Source: Anaerolineae bacterium
GTDB lineage: Bacteria; Chloroflexota; Anaerolineae; 4572-78; J111
Length of the DNA: 64,000 bases
Reading direction: 5' to 3'
Assembly (NCBI GenBank): GCA_023382535.1
Contig: JAHDWA010000013.1
Span: forward strand, 160,960-224,959
A program made the position numbers and the translations under genes. Positions 35,397-43,384 of this stretch are shown here, piece after piece. The notes beneath the pieces were generated by a model, which was not told the DNA's origin, searched no databases, and saw nothing but the letters and a program-made list of their open reading frames with translations. The number at the start of each line of letters is the position of its first letter. Position 1 is the stretch's first letter.

Positions 35397-36861
35397 GTCA
35401 GGCCAAAAACTGGACTTGATAAAACAGAACCTGTTCCCCAGCCCATCCCCTTGGGATTATGTGCGTCAATTTTGGGCCGAGTCCAAAATCTTCCGGCGGG
35501 TGATGATGGCCGCTATAATTTACCTGGCGCTGCGCCTGGCCTTGCAGGGTGCGGTCTTGGCGCAGGTTTTATCAGCCGGCCCGGTAGCCTCAGAAACAAC
35601 CCTGATCTCAAACGACCTGCAAATCTACCTGGCGGCAGCCAACCGTTTACAGCAGCAGCAGGATCTGTATCTGCAAGAGGCGCTGGATCGAGTGGCCGTT
35701 TTTCAATACGCCCCTGCCTTTGCCCTGGCCTTGACACCCCTGCTCCCCATTCCCTTTGGCCTGCTGGCCCTGCTGGCGACCCTGCTCAATATCGGCGCTT
35801 ATATCTTGTTTTACCTTTGGTGGGGCCGGATCTTTACCCGGCTGGGCCTTGACCGGGCCAATCAAATGCTGGCCTGGACGCTGCCGGTTTGGCTGGTTTT
35901 CGCCGCATTCTGGGGCGATCTCTCCTATCTCAATATCTATGTAATCACCAGCCTCATTTGCACCTGGCTCATCGAAGCTGTTCTGGAGGAACGCCTGGGC
36001 TGGTCGCTGGTGTGGGTTTCCCTCATCCTGCAGACGAAACCTTACCTGGCCTTTCCGCTGGCAATCCCGCTGATTTTGGGCCGGCCTCGTTTCTTCTTTA
36101 AGCTACTTATTCTGACTGCCGGGGCGTATGGGATTATTACCGGCGCGACGATTGGGCTGATGGGACCGGCTTACGGCTGGGAGCAGTACCTTGCTTACCT
36201 TCGTTTCCTGGCCGACATGACCGCCAACTTCCCCTGGCGTAGCCCTGAAAGCGGCTTTTTGGGCTATAACCACTCTATCCTGCAAATTATCTTCTACTGG
36301 CTCGGCGTAACTCCGGGCGCGCTGCACCTGGCAACCGCCGTCAAGCTGCTCCTATTAGTCCCCCTGGCTGTAGTTAGCACGCGTCATTTCCTTCGACCCG
36401 CCCGTTGCGCCGGCCGGTCAGCGCAGCAGTTAGCGTTGAGTCTGGCCTTCGCCCTGTATGCCGGGGCGCTCATCTGGCTCGACATCGTTTGGGAAATGAC
36501 CCTCGGCATTGTCGTTTTTGCCTACCTGCTGGCCTCGTTACCGCAGCGCAGCGCCAAAATTTGGGCCTGGGTTGTTTTTCTGCCATATGCCCTCCTGGAT
36601 TTCTGGCAGGTCGCCAGTTTTGTCGTCCTTGGCCCGGCCATTATCTCGCCCGACCTGTACATCTGGACAGACCCCAGCATTTACATTCCGCTGGTGATGG
36701 GCGTCATCCTAATTTTTTATGGCTTGTTGGTCAAACACCTGTGGGACATGCCGCTGCGGGCATCAACCAATGTTCTGCCAATCCCGGCCTTTATTTACCC
36801 TCGCCGCCCGCCCCGCGATAAATCACGGACCTACTTAACGGCGCCCGATCAATCGGACTAA
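35389..36861 (+). CDS. GT87-like membrane glycosyltransferase
   Basis: The 490-residue protein has ten or more hydrophobic segments. After helix 1 (MMAAIIYLALRLALQGAVLAQ) it shows an acidic loop ISNDLQIYLAAANRL and FQYAPAFALALTPL, typical of GT87 (DUF2029) polyprenyl-phosphate-mannose-dependent glycosyltransferases. TKPYLAFPLAIPLILGR and WRSPESGFLGYNHSILQI are further matching blocks. The ATG at 35389 overlaps the permease gene by eight bases. It would glycosylate a lipid or lipid-like acceptor on the outer face of the membrane. Acceptor and sugar are unknown. Confidence 0.75.
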   Translation: MSKSGQKLDLIKQNLFPSPSPWDYVRQFWAESKIFRRVMMAAIIYLALRLALQGAVLAQVLSAGPVASETTLISNDLQIYLAAANRLQQQQDLYLQEALDRVAVFQYAPAFALALTPLLPIPFGLLALLATLLNIGAYILFYLWWGRIFTRLGLDRANQMLAWTLPVWLVFAAFWGDLSYLNIYVITSLICTWLIEAVLEERLGWSLVWVSLILQTKPYLAFPLAIPLILGRPRFFFKLLILTAGAYGIITGATIGLMGPAYGWEQYLAYLRFLADMTANFPWRSPESGFLGYNHSILQIIFYWLGVTPGALHLATAVKLLLLVPLAVVSTRHFLRPARCAGRSAQQLALSLAFALYAGALIWLDIVWEMTLGIVVFAYLLASLPQRSAKIWAWVVFLPYALLDFWQVASFVVLGPAIISPDLYIWTDPSIYIPLVMGVILIFYGLLVKHLWDMPLRASTNVLPIPAFIYPRRPPRDKSRTYLTAPDQSD

Positions 36862-36883
36862 GCCAAGCGGATTAAGAAGTATC

Positions 36884-38452
36884 ATGTCAGGCTCACTTTT
36901 ATCCACTTTTAAGGCTAACCCCCTCAAGGCTCGCCCCGTGCCGGCTCAGCCCGGTTTTTTGCTGCGCTTGTGGGTGGTCGCTCGCCTGCCGCTGTTGATC
37001 GCCGCCCTCTATTTTTTCTGGCCTGACGAATTTATCTGGCTGGCGACCCTTTTGGCAATCCATCTGGTCGGCACAGCGCCGGAAAGAGTTGCTGTTTTTT
37101 TGCTAATTGGCCTGATCCTGGGTGGAAGCTTCGTTTTGGCCAGGCTACTGCCTGCTAAACCGCTGCGCTTTTTAGCGCCGTTGGGTATTGCTTTCGGTTT
37201 ATTTGGGGGCCTCTTTCATTGGATACCCAACGCTTATCCTCTTGTGATGGCCCTTCTGCTGGTAGGTGTCTTGGCAGTCAATACCATCCCGGATGCCTGG
37301 CTGGTTAACTTTATTTCTAAGAACCCGGGCCGCCTTATTGTTAACCTTATTTTTGGCATTATCATCGGTTTCTCGGAGTTGCTTCTGGTGAAACCCCTGC
37401 TGTTATGGCTGCCGGCCCGGTGGCAGACCTCAAAGGTTTTTAACTCATTTGAGGTCCCGCTGCCAGCCTTGTTTTTGGTTTCCGGCCTGGCCGGGTTCCT
37501 CCTGGACCCGTACAGCTTGAGTGACCTCCATCGAACCTTATGGCCAGACCCGGCGGTTCATCTGTTTGCCAGAGGAAACTTCAATTGGTTAGAGCTTGAT
37601 CTTGAGCGCCGGACCCTCTACGCCAGCGGCTTTGGCACAAATTATCTGCAAGCTTTTAATCTAGACGCACTTGACCAACCTGCTCGCCAATCTCCGGTTG
37701 AGAACGGTTACGCTCAAGGCTTTGACTATAATCCTTCAGCGCACGAATTGTACGTTTATAACCAACTGACCCACGAACTTATCTTTTTGAATGCGACTAC
37801 ATTGGAGCTCAAAAAATCAGTACCCACGCCGGAGGTCTCTCCGGGGGATGCCTGGTTGGTCTGGGACGAATTTTCTAACAGCATTCTTATTGCTTCTGAG
37901 GCAGATGAACACACGGGGTACCCTTTTGTGGTAATTGATGCGGCAACAGGGAAAGTTCTTGATACCCGTAACGAAGCCCCCGGAAGCATTGCCCTCCATC
38001 CGGCTAAACCCTGGCTCTATCTGAGTTTTTTTCGTAGAGATAGCGAGTTGCTGGTGTATGACACGCAGTTACTTCGCCTTGTGGCTAAAGCCCCCACTCC
38101 TGAGCGCCTGGATCGGATGACATTTGCCGTTGTTGCCAATGAATTAGAACTACTGGTACCCTCTCCGGCGGCCTCGGTGATTCTAAGATTTAACGCCGAG
38201 ACGCTTGAGCGTAAAGAAGCGATTAAAACTCTCTTCGGGGCGCGAGCCATCGCCGTCGACTCAATCCACAATTTAATAGTGTGCGGCAGTTTAGTCACCA
38301 ATAGGCTCGAAGTTATTGACCTAACGACGCAGCAGCCTATTGCCGAATACTATGTGGGGCCCTGGCAGCGCACTATCAGGCTTGATAGCCAAGCTGGAAT
38401 TGCCTATGTTTCAACTCACGAAGGAATTTTTAGGATTAATTATCTTAAGTAG
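36884..38452 (+). CDS. membrane-anchored beta-propeller protein
   Basis: Of 522 residues, the first ~215 contain about eight hydrophobic helices (LPLLIAALYFFWPDEFIWL, VAVFLLIGLILGGSFVLARL and others). The remaining ~300 form a YVTN-like propeller outside the membrane (LDLERRTLYASGFGTNYLQA, DYNPSAHELYVYNQLTHELI, LHPAKPWLYLSFFRRD, DSQAGIAYVSTHEGI). I recognise no named family. It lies 22 bases after the GT87-like gene and 18 bases before a sensor kinase, so it is part of the same operon. It might sense or scaffold at the cell surface and feed the kinase. Confidence 0.7.
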   Translation: MSGSLLSTFKANPLKARPVPAQPGFLLRLWVVARLPLLIAALYFFWPDEFIWLATLLAIHLVGTAPERVAVFLLIGLILGGSFVLARLLPAKPLRFLAPLGIAFGLFGGLFHWIPNAYPLVMALLLVGVLAVNTIPDAWLVNFISKNPGRLIVNLIFGIIIGFSELLLVKPLLLWLPARWQTSKVFNSFEVPLPALFLVSGLAGFLLDPYSLSDLHRTLWPDPAVHLFARGNFNWLELDLERRTLYASGFGTNYLQAFNLDALDQPARQSPVENGYAQGFDYNPSAHELYVYNQLTHELIFLNATTLELKKSVPTPEVSPGDAWLVWDEFSNSILIASEADEHTGYPFVVIDAATGKVLDTRNEAPGSIALHPAKPWLYLSFFRRDSELLVYDTQLLRLVAKAPTPERLDRMTFAVVANELELLVPSPAASVILRFNAETLERKEAIKTLFGARAIAVDSIHNLIVCGSLVTNRLEVIDLTTQQPIAEYYVGPWQRTIRLDSQAGIAYVSTHEGIFRINYLK

Positions 38453-38470
38453 GATTTTTAGGTAAGTTCT

Positions 38471-40186
38471 ATGATCGCCACAGCTAATAACCAATCTGAC
38501 TTAGACAGACGAAAAGGTGTAATCTTTACTTATTTTGTAGGTATAACATGGGTTATCTCACTCATTAATACCGCTCAAAATTTGTATCTTACCTTTACCT
38601 TGAACGAAATTGATGCGCAGGAATATGCCAATTACAATTTTAGCAATATTGGATTTTTAATCGTCTTGGGTTTAATATGGCTGGGGCATCGCTGGTATCC
38701 CTGGTTGATGCGGCATATTTTTGTGCTCCTGTTAGCCATAGGTATTATTTTCTTTTTTGATCTACAAGAACTGAATGGACTTTTTATTATTTTTACTCTG
38801 CCAATTATTATGGCTGCCTTTCTCATCCAGCCGGTTTATAGCTTAATTTACTACGTAGTGATTGTAACCGTTTATCTTACCAGGCTCTATTCGGCAGGAT
38901 TTTCAATTTATGACGAAAAATTATTTCCTTTTTTAAGTCTAATATCTCTGACGATATTGGTCGTTGTATCCTGGCTCATTGCCCAGTCGTTAAATAAAGC
39001 CCTCGCCGAAGCCAGCGCCTTGAACAGAGAACTCGACCAGCGGGTGCAGGATCGTACCCGCCAGTTGGCAGAAGCTCTCGATCGCGAGAGCGCGACGGCG
39101 ATACGAAACACCACCATTTTGGAGTCGATTGCCGATGGGGTATTGTTTTTTGATGCCAATCAGCAGGTGCTGATTGCCAACCCGGCCGCCAATCAACTTG
39201 CCCGACAAGATTTGCATGCCTCGACCCTGAGCAGCATCTTGACTACGATTGAGGAAAAAGCCAGAGAGACTATTAAAACCTGGGTGCTGGGTCAAAAGCC
39301 GGCCGATCAAAATAACGTCAAGTTCGAATGGCATGGCCGCACCATCTCGGCTACTATTGCCCCGGTGATCCTGCCGGCGCTCAATGGGCAGCACGTTGAC
39401 GCCGGTAATGTGATGGTTTTAAGAGATTTTACTAAAGAAGCCGAACTGGAAAGAGCCAAATCACTCTTTTTGGGTATGGTTAGCCACGAGCTAAGAACGC
39501 CAATGAGCGCCATCAAAGGCTATGTCAAAATCTTGCTGGATACGGAAAAAAACAGCCTATCCCCATATGGCTATGAATACCTGCAAACGATTGAGGGCAG
39601 CATCAAGCAGCTTTTAACTTTGGCTAACGAGTTGATTGATCTGTCGCGGATGGAGAGCGGCGAGTTTGAGCTTTACCGCGAGTGGGTTGATTTAACCACC
39701 ATTATGCAGCAAGCGATCAGAATGGTGCAGCAGGAATTTGACACCAGAAATTTGAGGCTGGAGATAAAGTTGACTGATAACTTACCCAAGCTTTATTTGG
39801 ACCGGAACCGGATCATGCAAGTGCTCTTGAATCTAATGAGCAATGCTTATAAATATACGCCTCAAGGCGGCGCCGTGGTCGAAGTTACCGAGTCTGAGGA
39901 TGCGGTGTGCATTAGCGTTAAGGATACCGGGGTTGGCATCAAACCTGCCGACCAGGCTAATATGTTCAGCCGCTTCTTTAGAGCCAATGATCAATTTGTA
40001 CAAAAGGCTGGCGGTACCGGCCTGGGATTGAGCATTACCAAGAATTTAGTCGAACTTCATGGAGGGCAGTTGACCTTTAGCAGCCAATATGGTTCAGGTA
40101 CCACTTTTCAGGTTACGTTACCTAAAAGTGACGCTGTTGCCGCCGAGGTTGACCCCGACCTGTTTGAACCACAAATTTCCTTATAA
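38471..40186 (+). CDS. membrane sensor histidine kinase with PAS domain
   Basis: The 571-residue kinase has about six membrane helices in residues ~20-180, a coiled coil (NKALAEASALNRELDQRVQD), a PAS domain (~residues 210-320, ILESIADGVLFFDANQQVLI), then phospho-His339 in GMVSHELRTPMSAIKGY. The ATPase has LLNLMSNAYKYTP, KDTGVGIKPADQ and GTGLGLSITKNLVELHGG, so it should be active. The pocket of its membrane part could detect a hydrophobic ligand. It is followed 35 bases later by a receiver-only protein. Within this operon it may report on the terpenoid or on membrane state. Confidence 0.9.
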   Translation: MIATANNQSDLDRRKGVIFTYFVGITWVISLINTAQNLYLTFTLNEIDAQEYANYNFSNIGFLIVLGLIWLGHRWYPWLMRHIFVLLLAIGIIFFFDLQELNGLFIIFTLPIIMAAFLIQPVYSLIYYVVIVTVYLTRLYSAGFSIYDEKLFPFLSLISLTILVVVSWLIAQSLNKALAEASALNRELDQRVQDRTRQLAEALDRESATAIRNTTILESIADGVLFFDANQQVLIANPAANQLARQDLHASTLSSILTTIEEKARETIKTWVLGQKPADQNNVKFEWHGRTISATIAPVILPALNGQHVDAGNVMVLRDFTKEAELERAKSLFLGMVSHELRTPMSAIKGYVKILLDTEKNSLSPYGYEYLQTIEGSIKQLLTLANELIDLSRMESGEFELYREWVDLTTIMQQAIRMVQQEFDTRNLRLEIKLTDNLPKLYLDRNRIMQVLLNLMSNAYKYTPQGGAVVEVTESEDAVCISVKDTGVGIKPADQANMFSRFFRANDQFVQKAGGTGLGLSITKNLVELHGGQLTFSSQYGSGTTFQVTLPKSDAVAAEVDPDLFEPQISL

Positions 40187-40221
40187 AAGTAGATTTTTCA
40201 AAGGGTTAAAGGAGAATTTTC

Positions 40222-40635
40222 ATGCACATCCTTTTAGTTGAAGATAACGGAATACTCACGACTCTTTTTGGAGTACAGTTACGCCAGTTGGGTGATCATA
40301 CCCTGACGACAGCCAGCACCATCCCCGCAGCGATAGCTGCCTTTAACCAGGAAGAATTTGATCTAATCTTTATTGATATGGGGTTAGATGGACTTCCGGA
40401 TGGTGGGCTTAGGCTCCTGGCGCAGATAAAAGCCCAGGCTCCCCACCAGCGAGCCGGAGTCCTTTCTTCAAACGATTTGAGAGAGATGGTGCGGCTCAGC
40501 CAAAAGGCCGGAGCTGATTTTTATATGGTCAAACCTTTTACTTTGGAGGGACTGGCTGTGGTTTTGGGGGGAGACAAAGAAGCCATGCGCAGTTATGTCT
40601 CCAGCATTGATGAGGGGCGAATTATTGCTTTTTAA
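40222..40635 (+). CDS. single-domain response regulator (receiver)
   Basis: The 137-residue protein has one receiver: acidic pair in ILLVEDNGIL, phospho-Asp52 in LIFIDMGLDG, Ser in GVLSSND and Lys in YMVKPFTLEG. No output domain is present, so it must act through protein contacts or as a phosphate shuttle. Strong AAAGGAG precedes the ATG. Its stop codon overlaps the 3' end of the convergent diterpene cyclase gene by 14 bases. It is the last gene of the operon. Confidence 0.9.
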   Translation: MHILLVEDNGILTTLFGVQLRQLGDHTLTTASTIPAAIAAFNQEEFDLIFIDMGLDGLPDGGLRLLAQIKAQAPHQRAGVLSSNDLREMVRLSQKAGADFYMVKPFTLEGLAVVLGGDKEAMRSYVSSIDEGRIIAF

Positions 40636-42094
40636 TGCTCTGGTATTTAGCCAGAGCCGTTAAAACCGCCGACTCAACAATGTAGTAAGGATTATACAAC
40701 GCCTTGTTTATCCATAGCGCTGGCAGTTCTTCCGCCGAACGATAATGCTTCTCCAGGTAACGAAAACCCCGTTCGATAGCCTCTAAAGGGATATTGCCCC
40801 GTTTTTCATAAACCGTCATGAGCGCTAGCAAAGCGTGAGCCGTTTCTTCAATGGCGGCCTTGGGGCAGTGGGGATAGTAGGTCCAGCGACCATCCTCTTG
40901 TTGCGTTTTGAGCAGCCACCCGATCTGTTTTTTGATGATATTATCAGACAGCCCGGTGAGGCCGATGATCGCATGCGAGGTGCTGTAATATGGCGAAATG
41001 TGCCATTTGTCCACAATAAACTCGGTGGTTAAATCGCGACCCAGGATATTAAGGGCTTTTAAGAGCAGGTCATCGCGCCGGGGGAAATCCGGGGTATTTT
41101 TGAGCGCATCAACGATATGAATATGAACATCCAGGGAAATGTCACGTTCAAAAGGATAACACTGAAAGTGGTCGCCCACTTCGTAAACCTCAAAAACCGC
41201 CGGATCCTGGTAAATCTCAAGGTCGCTCAAAATCTTAAAGGCGAGTGAGGTATCATCGGGTTCAGGGATGGGGAAAGATATTGAAAAACCGACCCCTCTC
41301 TCTGTCCAGGCTTTCCTCAAGTGTTGGATAAATGGATCAATTGTGCCTCTCAACACCCGTAAATCGGTCTGGAGGCTCAGGTGATAGAGCGTCCAGATGT
41401 TTTCAAACAGTTCGAGCGGGGTAAAGCCTGGCACCGCTCCGTTGTACTTATACATTAGCTCATCAAGATAAGCCCGCCCCGGAATCGAACCTTTTAACGC
41501 AATTTCAACAAAAGCGGTAGCCGAGGGCGAGTTATGAATACTGCCGTTCGCGCCCCTCAGTTGGACAACCGCTTCGTGGTCCAGCTTTTCAAAACCGATG
41601 AACTCCAGGGAATAAGGCACCACTGTTTTGCGCGAGTAGATCATTTGCGGCGGGATTAAGGCCAGCTTTTGATGATATAAGGGTTTTTGGGCTTCAAGCA
41701 GCGGTTCTATCCGTTGGAGGTTTAAGCCCAACGTCTGGCCCATCTCAACCAAGCGGGGGAGTAGTAATTCAAAAGCCGTGGTATCGTAAACATCTTGGCT
41801 TACTCGCGGCAGAGCTTTTTCCACGTAGCGAATCCCCCGTTCAATCCGCTGTAAGTCATGGCCGTTGGTGGATGTTGCTGCAATCGCATTGACAGCCGAT
41901 AGGGTGGCGATGACCCGGTCATGATAATATTCGACGGCCGAACCCCAACTGCCGTCGGGGAGTTGGGCATCTAGCAGCCACTCTCTGGCTTCGGGGTAGA
42001 GCCAGGCCAGCCATGCTGTATCATAAGCCGAAGGTGAAATATGATCAGGCTTACTTTGCATGCGGGCCAGTAACTGGGTAAAGCTGTCGCTCAT
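40622..42094 (-). CDS. class II diterpene cyclase (Rv3377c / copalyl-diphosphate synthase type)
   Basis: The 490-residue protein would cyclise geranylgeranyl diphosphate by protonation to a bicyclic diphosphate. SAYDTAWLAWLYPE at the N-terminus and QLPDGSWG are typical of class II diterpene cyclases, as is length near that of Rv3377c. The general-acid motif is 278-EPDD-281 (IPEPDDTSLAFKIL), so the first Asp of DxDD is Glu while the central and last Asp are kept. There is no DDxxD class I motif. The ATG at 42094 overlaps the stop of the upstream diterpene synthase gene (ATGA). The product stereochemistry (halimadienyl, kolavenyl, copalyl) cannot be told. Confidence 0.85.
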   Translation of the reverse strand: MSDSFTQLLARMQSKPDHISPSAYDTAWLAWLYPEAREWLLDAQLPDGSWGSAVEYYHDRVIATLSAVNAIAATSTNGHDLQRIERGIRYVEKALPRVSQDVYDTTAFELLLPRLVEMGQTLGLNLQRIEPLLEAQKPLYHQKLALIPPQMIYSRKTVVPYSLEFIGFEKLDHEAVVQLRGANGSIHNSPSATAFVEIALKGSIPGRAYLDELMYKYNGAVPGFTPLELFENIWTLYHLSLQTDLRVLRGTIDPFIQHLRKAWTERGVGFSISFPIPEPDDTSLAFKILSDLEIYQDPAVFEVYEVGDHFQCYPFERDISLDVHIHIVDALKNTPDFPRRDDLLLKALNILGRDLTTEFIVDKWHISPYYSTSHAIIGLTGLSDNIIKKQIGWLLKTQQEDGRWTYYPHCPKAAIEETAHALLALMTVYEKRGNIPLEAIERGFRYLEKHYRSAEELPALWINKALYNPYYIVESAVLTALAKYQSIKKQ

Positions 42095-42909
42095 AGGGCC
42101 ATCCATCCTTTCTCTGTGCGTTGCCCCACTCCTAAAACCTTGGCCCTCTGCCACATCCGTGTTGTCAGATTATCATAAAGCTCGTCGTCATTGATGCGCT
42201 GATAAAGATGATCATAGAGAACTTGCCGCAGGATTTCCTGGCTTAAACAAAATGTCGGGGCCTGAAAAAAATAGAGGCTGGCCTTATTAATATTGAGGAG
42301 CGGTAAATCCCAGATAGCTGGCTGGCCCGAGCCAAGAATCAGGTCAACCGGCCCAACCGGTTGACCGTAATAGCGGCTTAGCAGCTCCTCCCCGTGGTTG
42401 GCATCCTTGGCCATTTTCACAATGTTATCCAACCCCTCGTCGGCAAAGGCTCCGAATAATAATTTGTGTTTATTATAGCGGCTGGTTTCGGCGATAAGTT
42501 TCAACGAGTTAACGATCTCATTGAACCCTAACTCATTCAGCGTGTCCAACCAGTTGCCATAAAAAGTCACTCGTATCTGGGCTTGACGGTACCAGTTCAA
42601 GTAAGCGGGAGTGATTAGCTCAGCCAGACCCTGCTCCACGGCCATCCTTAGGTAATCCGGGCCGCGATCCAATAAATCATACCCCATCAAGGGTTGGATC
42701 AGCGTTTGAATGCCGTGGTTATAGAACAACTGGCATAATTGGCGGTGGGCCGCTCCTGTCAGTTTGACATAGTCAGCCCAGTTTTTACTTTGACTTAAGA
42801 ACCAGCGGCGTGTGCCATTCAAATAGATAACCGTGGTGCTGATCTTTTGAGACACAATGGGAGCAATTACTTGATTATCTAGCTGTAACCACTCGGATAA
42901 GGTATACAC
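42091..42909 (-). CDS. diterpene synthase / prenyl transferase of the Rv3378c type
   Basis: This 272-residue protein matches remembered blocks of Rv3378c (tuberculosinol/tuberculosinyl-adenosine synthase): GTRRWF, HGIQTLIQPLMGYDLLDRGP, RVTFYGNW, KLLFGAF, YYGQPVGPVDLILGSG, DLPLLNINKASLYFFQAP, LRQVLYDHLYQR and KVLGVGQR. The fold is that of cis-prenyltransferases. It should act on the cyclic diphosphate made by the adjacent cyclase, losing diphosphate to water or another nucleophile. The Asp usual before GTRRWF is Asn31 here (YLNGTRRWF), possibly changing mechanism or product. Start is GTG at 42909; the leader is about 275 bases. Confidence 0.85.
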   Translation of the reverse strand: MYTLSEWLQLDNQVIAPIVSQKISTTVIYLNGTRRWFLSQSKNWADYVKLTGAAHRQLCQLFYNHGIQTLIQPLMGYDLLDRGPDYLRMAVEQGLAELITPAYLNWYRQAQIRVTFYGNWLDTLNELGFNEIVNSLKLIAETSRYNKHKLLFGAFADEGLDNIVKMAKDANHGEELLSRYYGQPVGPVDLILGSGQPAIWDLPLLNINKASLYFFQAPTFCLSQEILRQVLYDHLYQRINDDELYDNLTTRMWQRAKVLGVGQRTEKGWMAL

Positions 42910-43014
42910 TCAGCCAATCCTATTCCAGTAATCCAAAAATCGGTGAGAAAAATTAGAATAACATCTGCCCTTGGACGCTTCGGTTACATATACAGTAAAC
43001 GGGCTAAAATTGAT

Positions 43015-43038
43015 GGCGCGCCTTTACTTCGGCGCGCC
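43015..43038. repeat. perfect GGCGCGCC hairpin in the diterpene-operon leader
   Basis: GGCGCGCC TTTACTTC GGCGCGCC gives an eight-base GC-only stem with an eight-base loop, in the presumed 5' untranslated leader of the diterpene operon. It could be an attenuator or mRNA-stabilising stem; no T tract follows on the minus strand. The rest of 42910-43384 holds the promoter array, a 23-codon ORF without support, and the LCP-gene terminator. Confidence 0.5.
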
Positions 43039-43190
43039 AGGGAAATGATTTTAACAAATTAAGTAAAGAAAGGACAGTGCCAGGGTGTCTGGCGCGGGTA
43101 AAGGAGCAAGACGAGGCTTCATCGGCTTGCGGTTGTCAAGGTACAGGAGAGTATGAACACGTGAATTATCGCTGCAATAAACTCGAATAA

Positions 43191-43290
43191 ATTATAAGAT
43201 ATTTTGCGGATAGATAACAGAGGCAAAGGTACTGGCAAAAATTTCTCATTTGAGCCAAAAAAGTACCGTGCCGTTTGCCCCAAAGTACCT
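43191..43290 (-). promoter_or_regulatory. activator-type promoter with three RGTAC elements (copy 2)
   Basis: On the minus strand GGTACTTTGGGGCAAA (43289-43274), GGTACTTTTTTGG (43267-43255) and AGTACCTTTGCC (43233-43222) precede TATAAT (43196-43191). TGTTAT is at the -35 position. Spacings of 22, 34 and 37 bases are nearly identical to those at 31380-31480. Transcription would start near 43184 towards the diterpene genes. Confidence 0.75.
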
Positions 43291-43320
43291 TATCTCTAGT
43301 TGAAAAATTTTTGTGTATCA

Positions 43321-43358
43321 AAAAAGCCTACCCTACACCTATAGGATAGGCTCTTTTT
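43321..43358 (-). terminator. intrinsic terminator of the LCP gene
   Basis: On the minus strand AGCCTATCCTATAGG and GTAGGGTAGGCT form a stem with A-rich and T-rich flanks (AAAAAG on one side, CTTTTTT on the other). It lies 27 bases after the LCP stop codon. Confidence 0.8.
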
Positions 43359-43384
43359 AGATTGCCACTTGGATTGCGGCCGAC

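Noticed and set aside
42960..43010. LexA-like box (ACTGTATAT) in the diterpene leader
   Set aside because: Only half of the palindrome is present and it lies far from the -10 box.
43043..43114. 23-codon leader-peptide-like ORF in the diterpene leader
   Set aside because: No Shine-Dalgarno, no run of regulatory codons, and length expected by chance.
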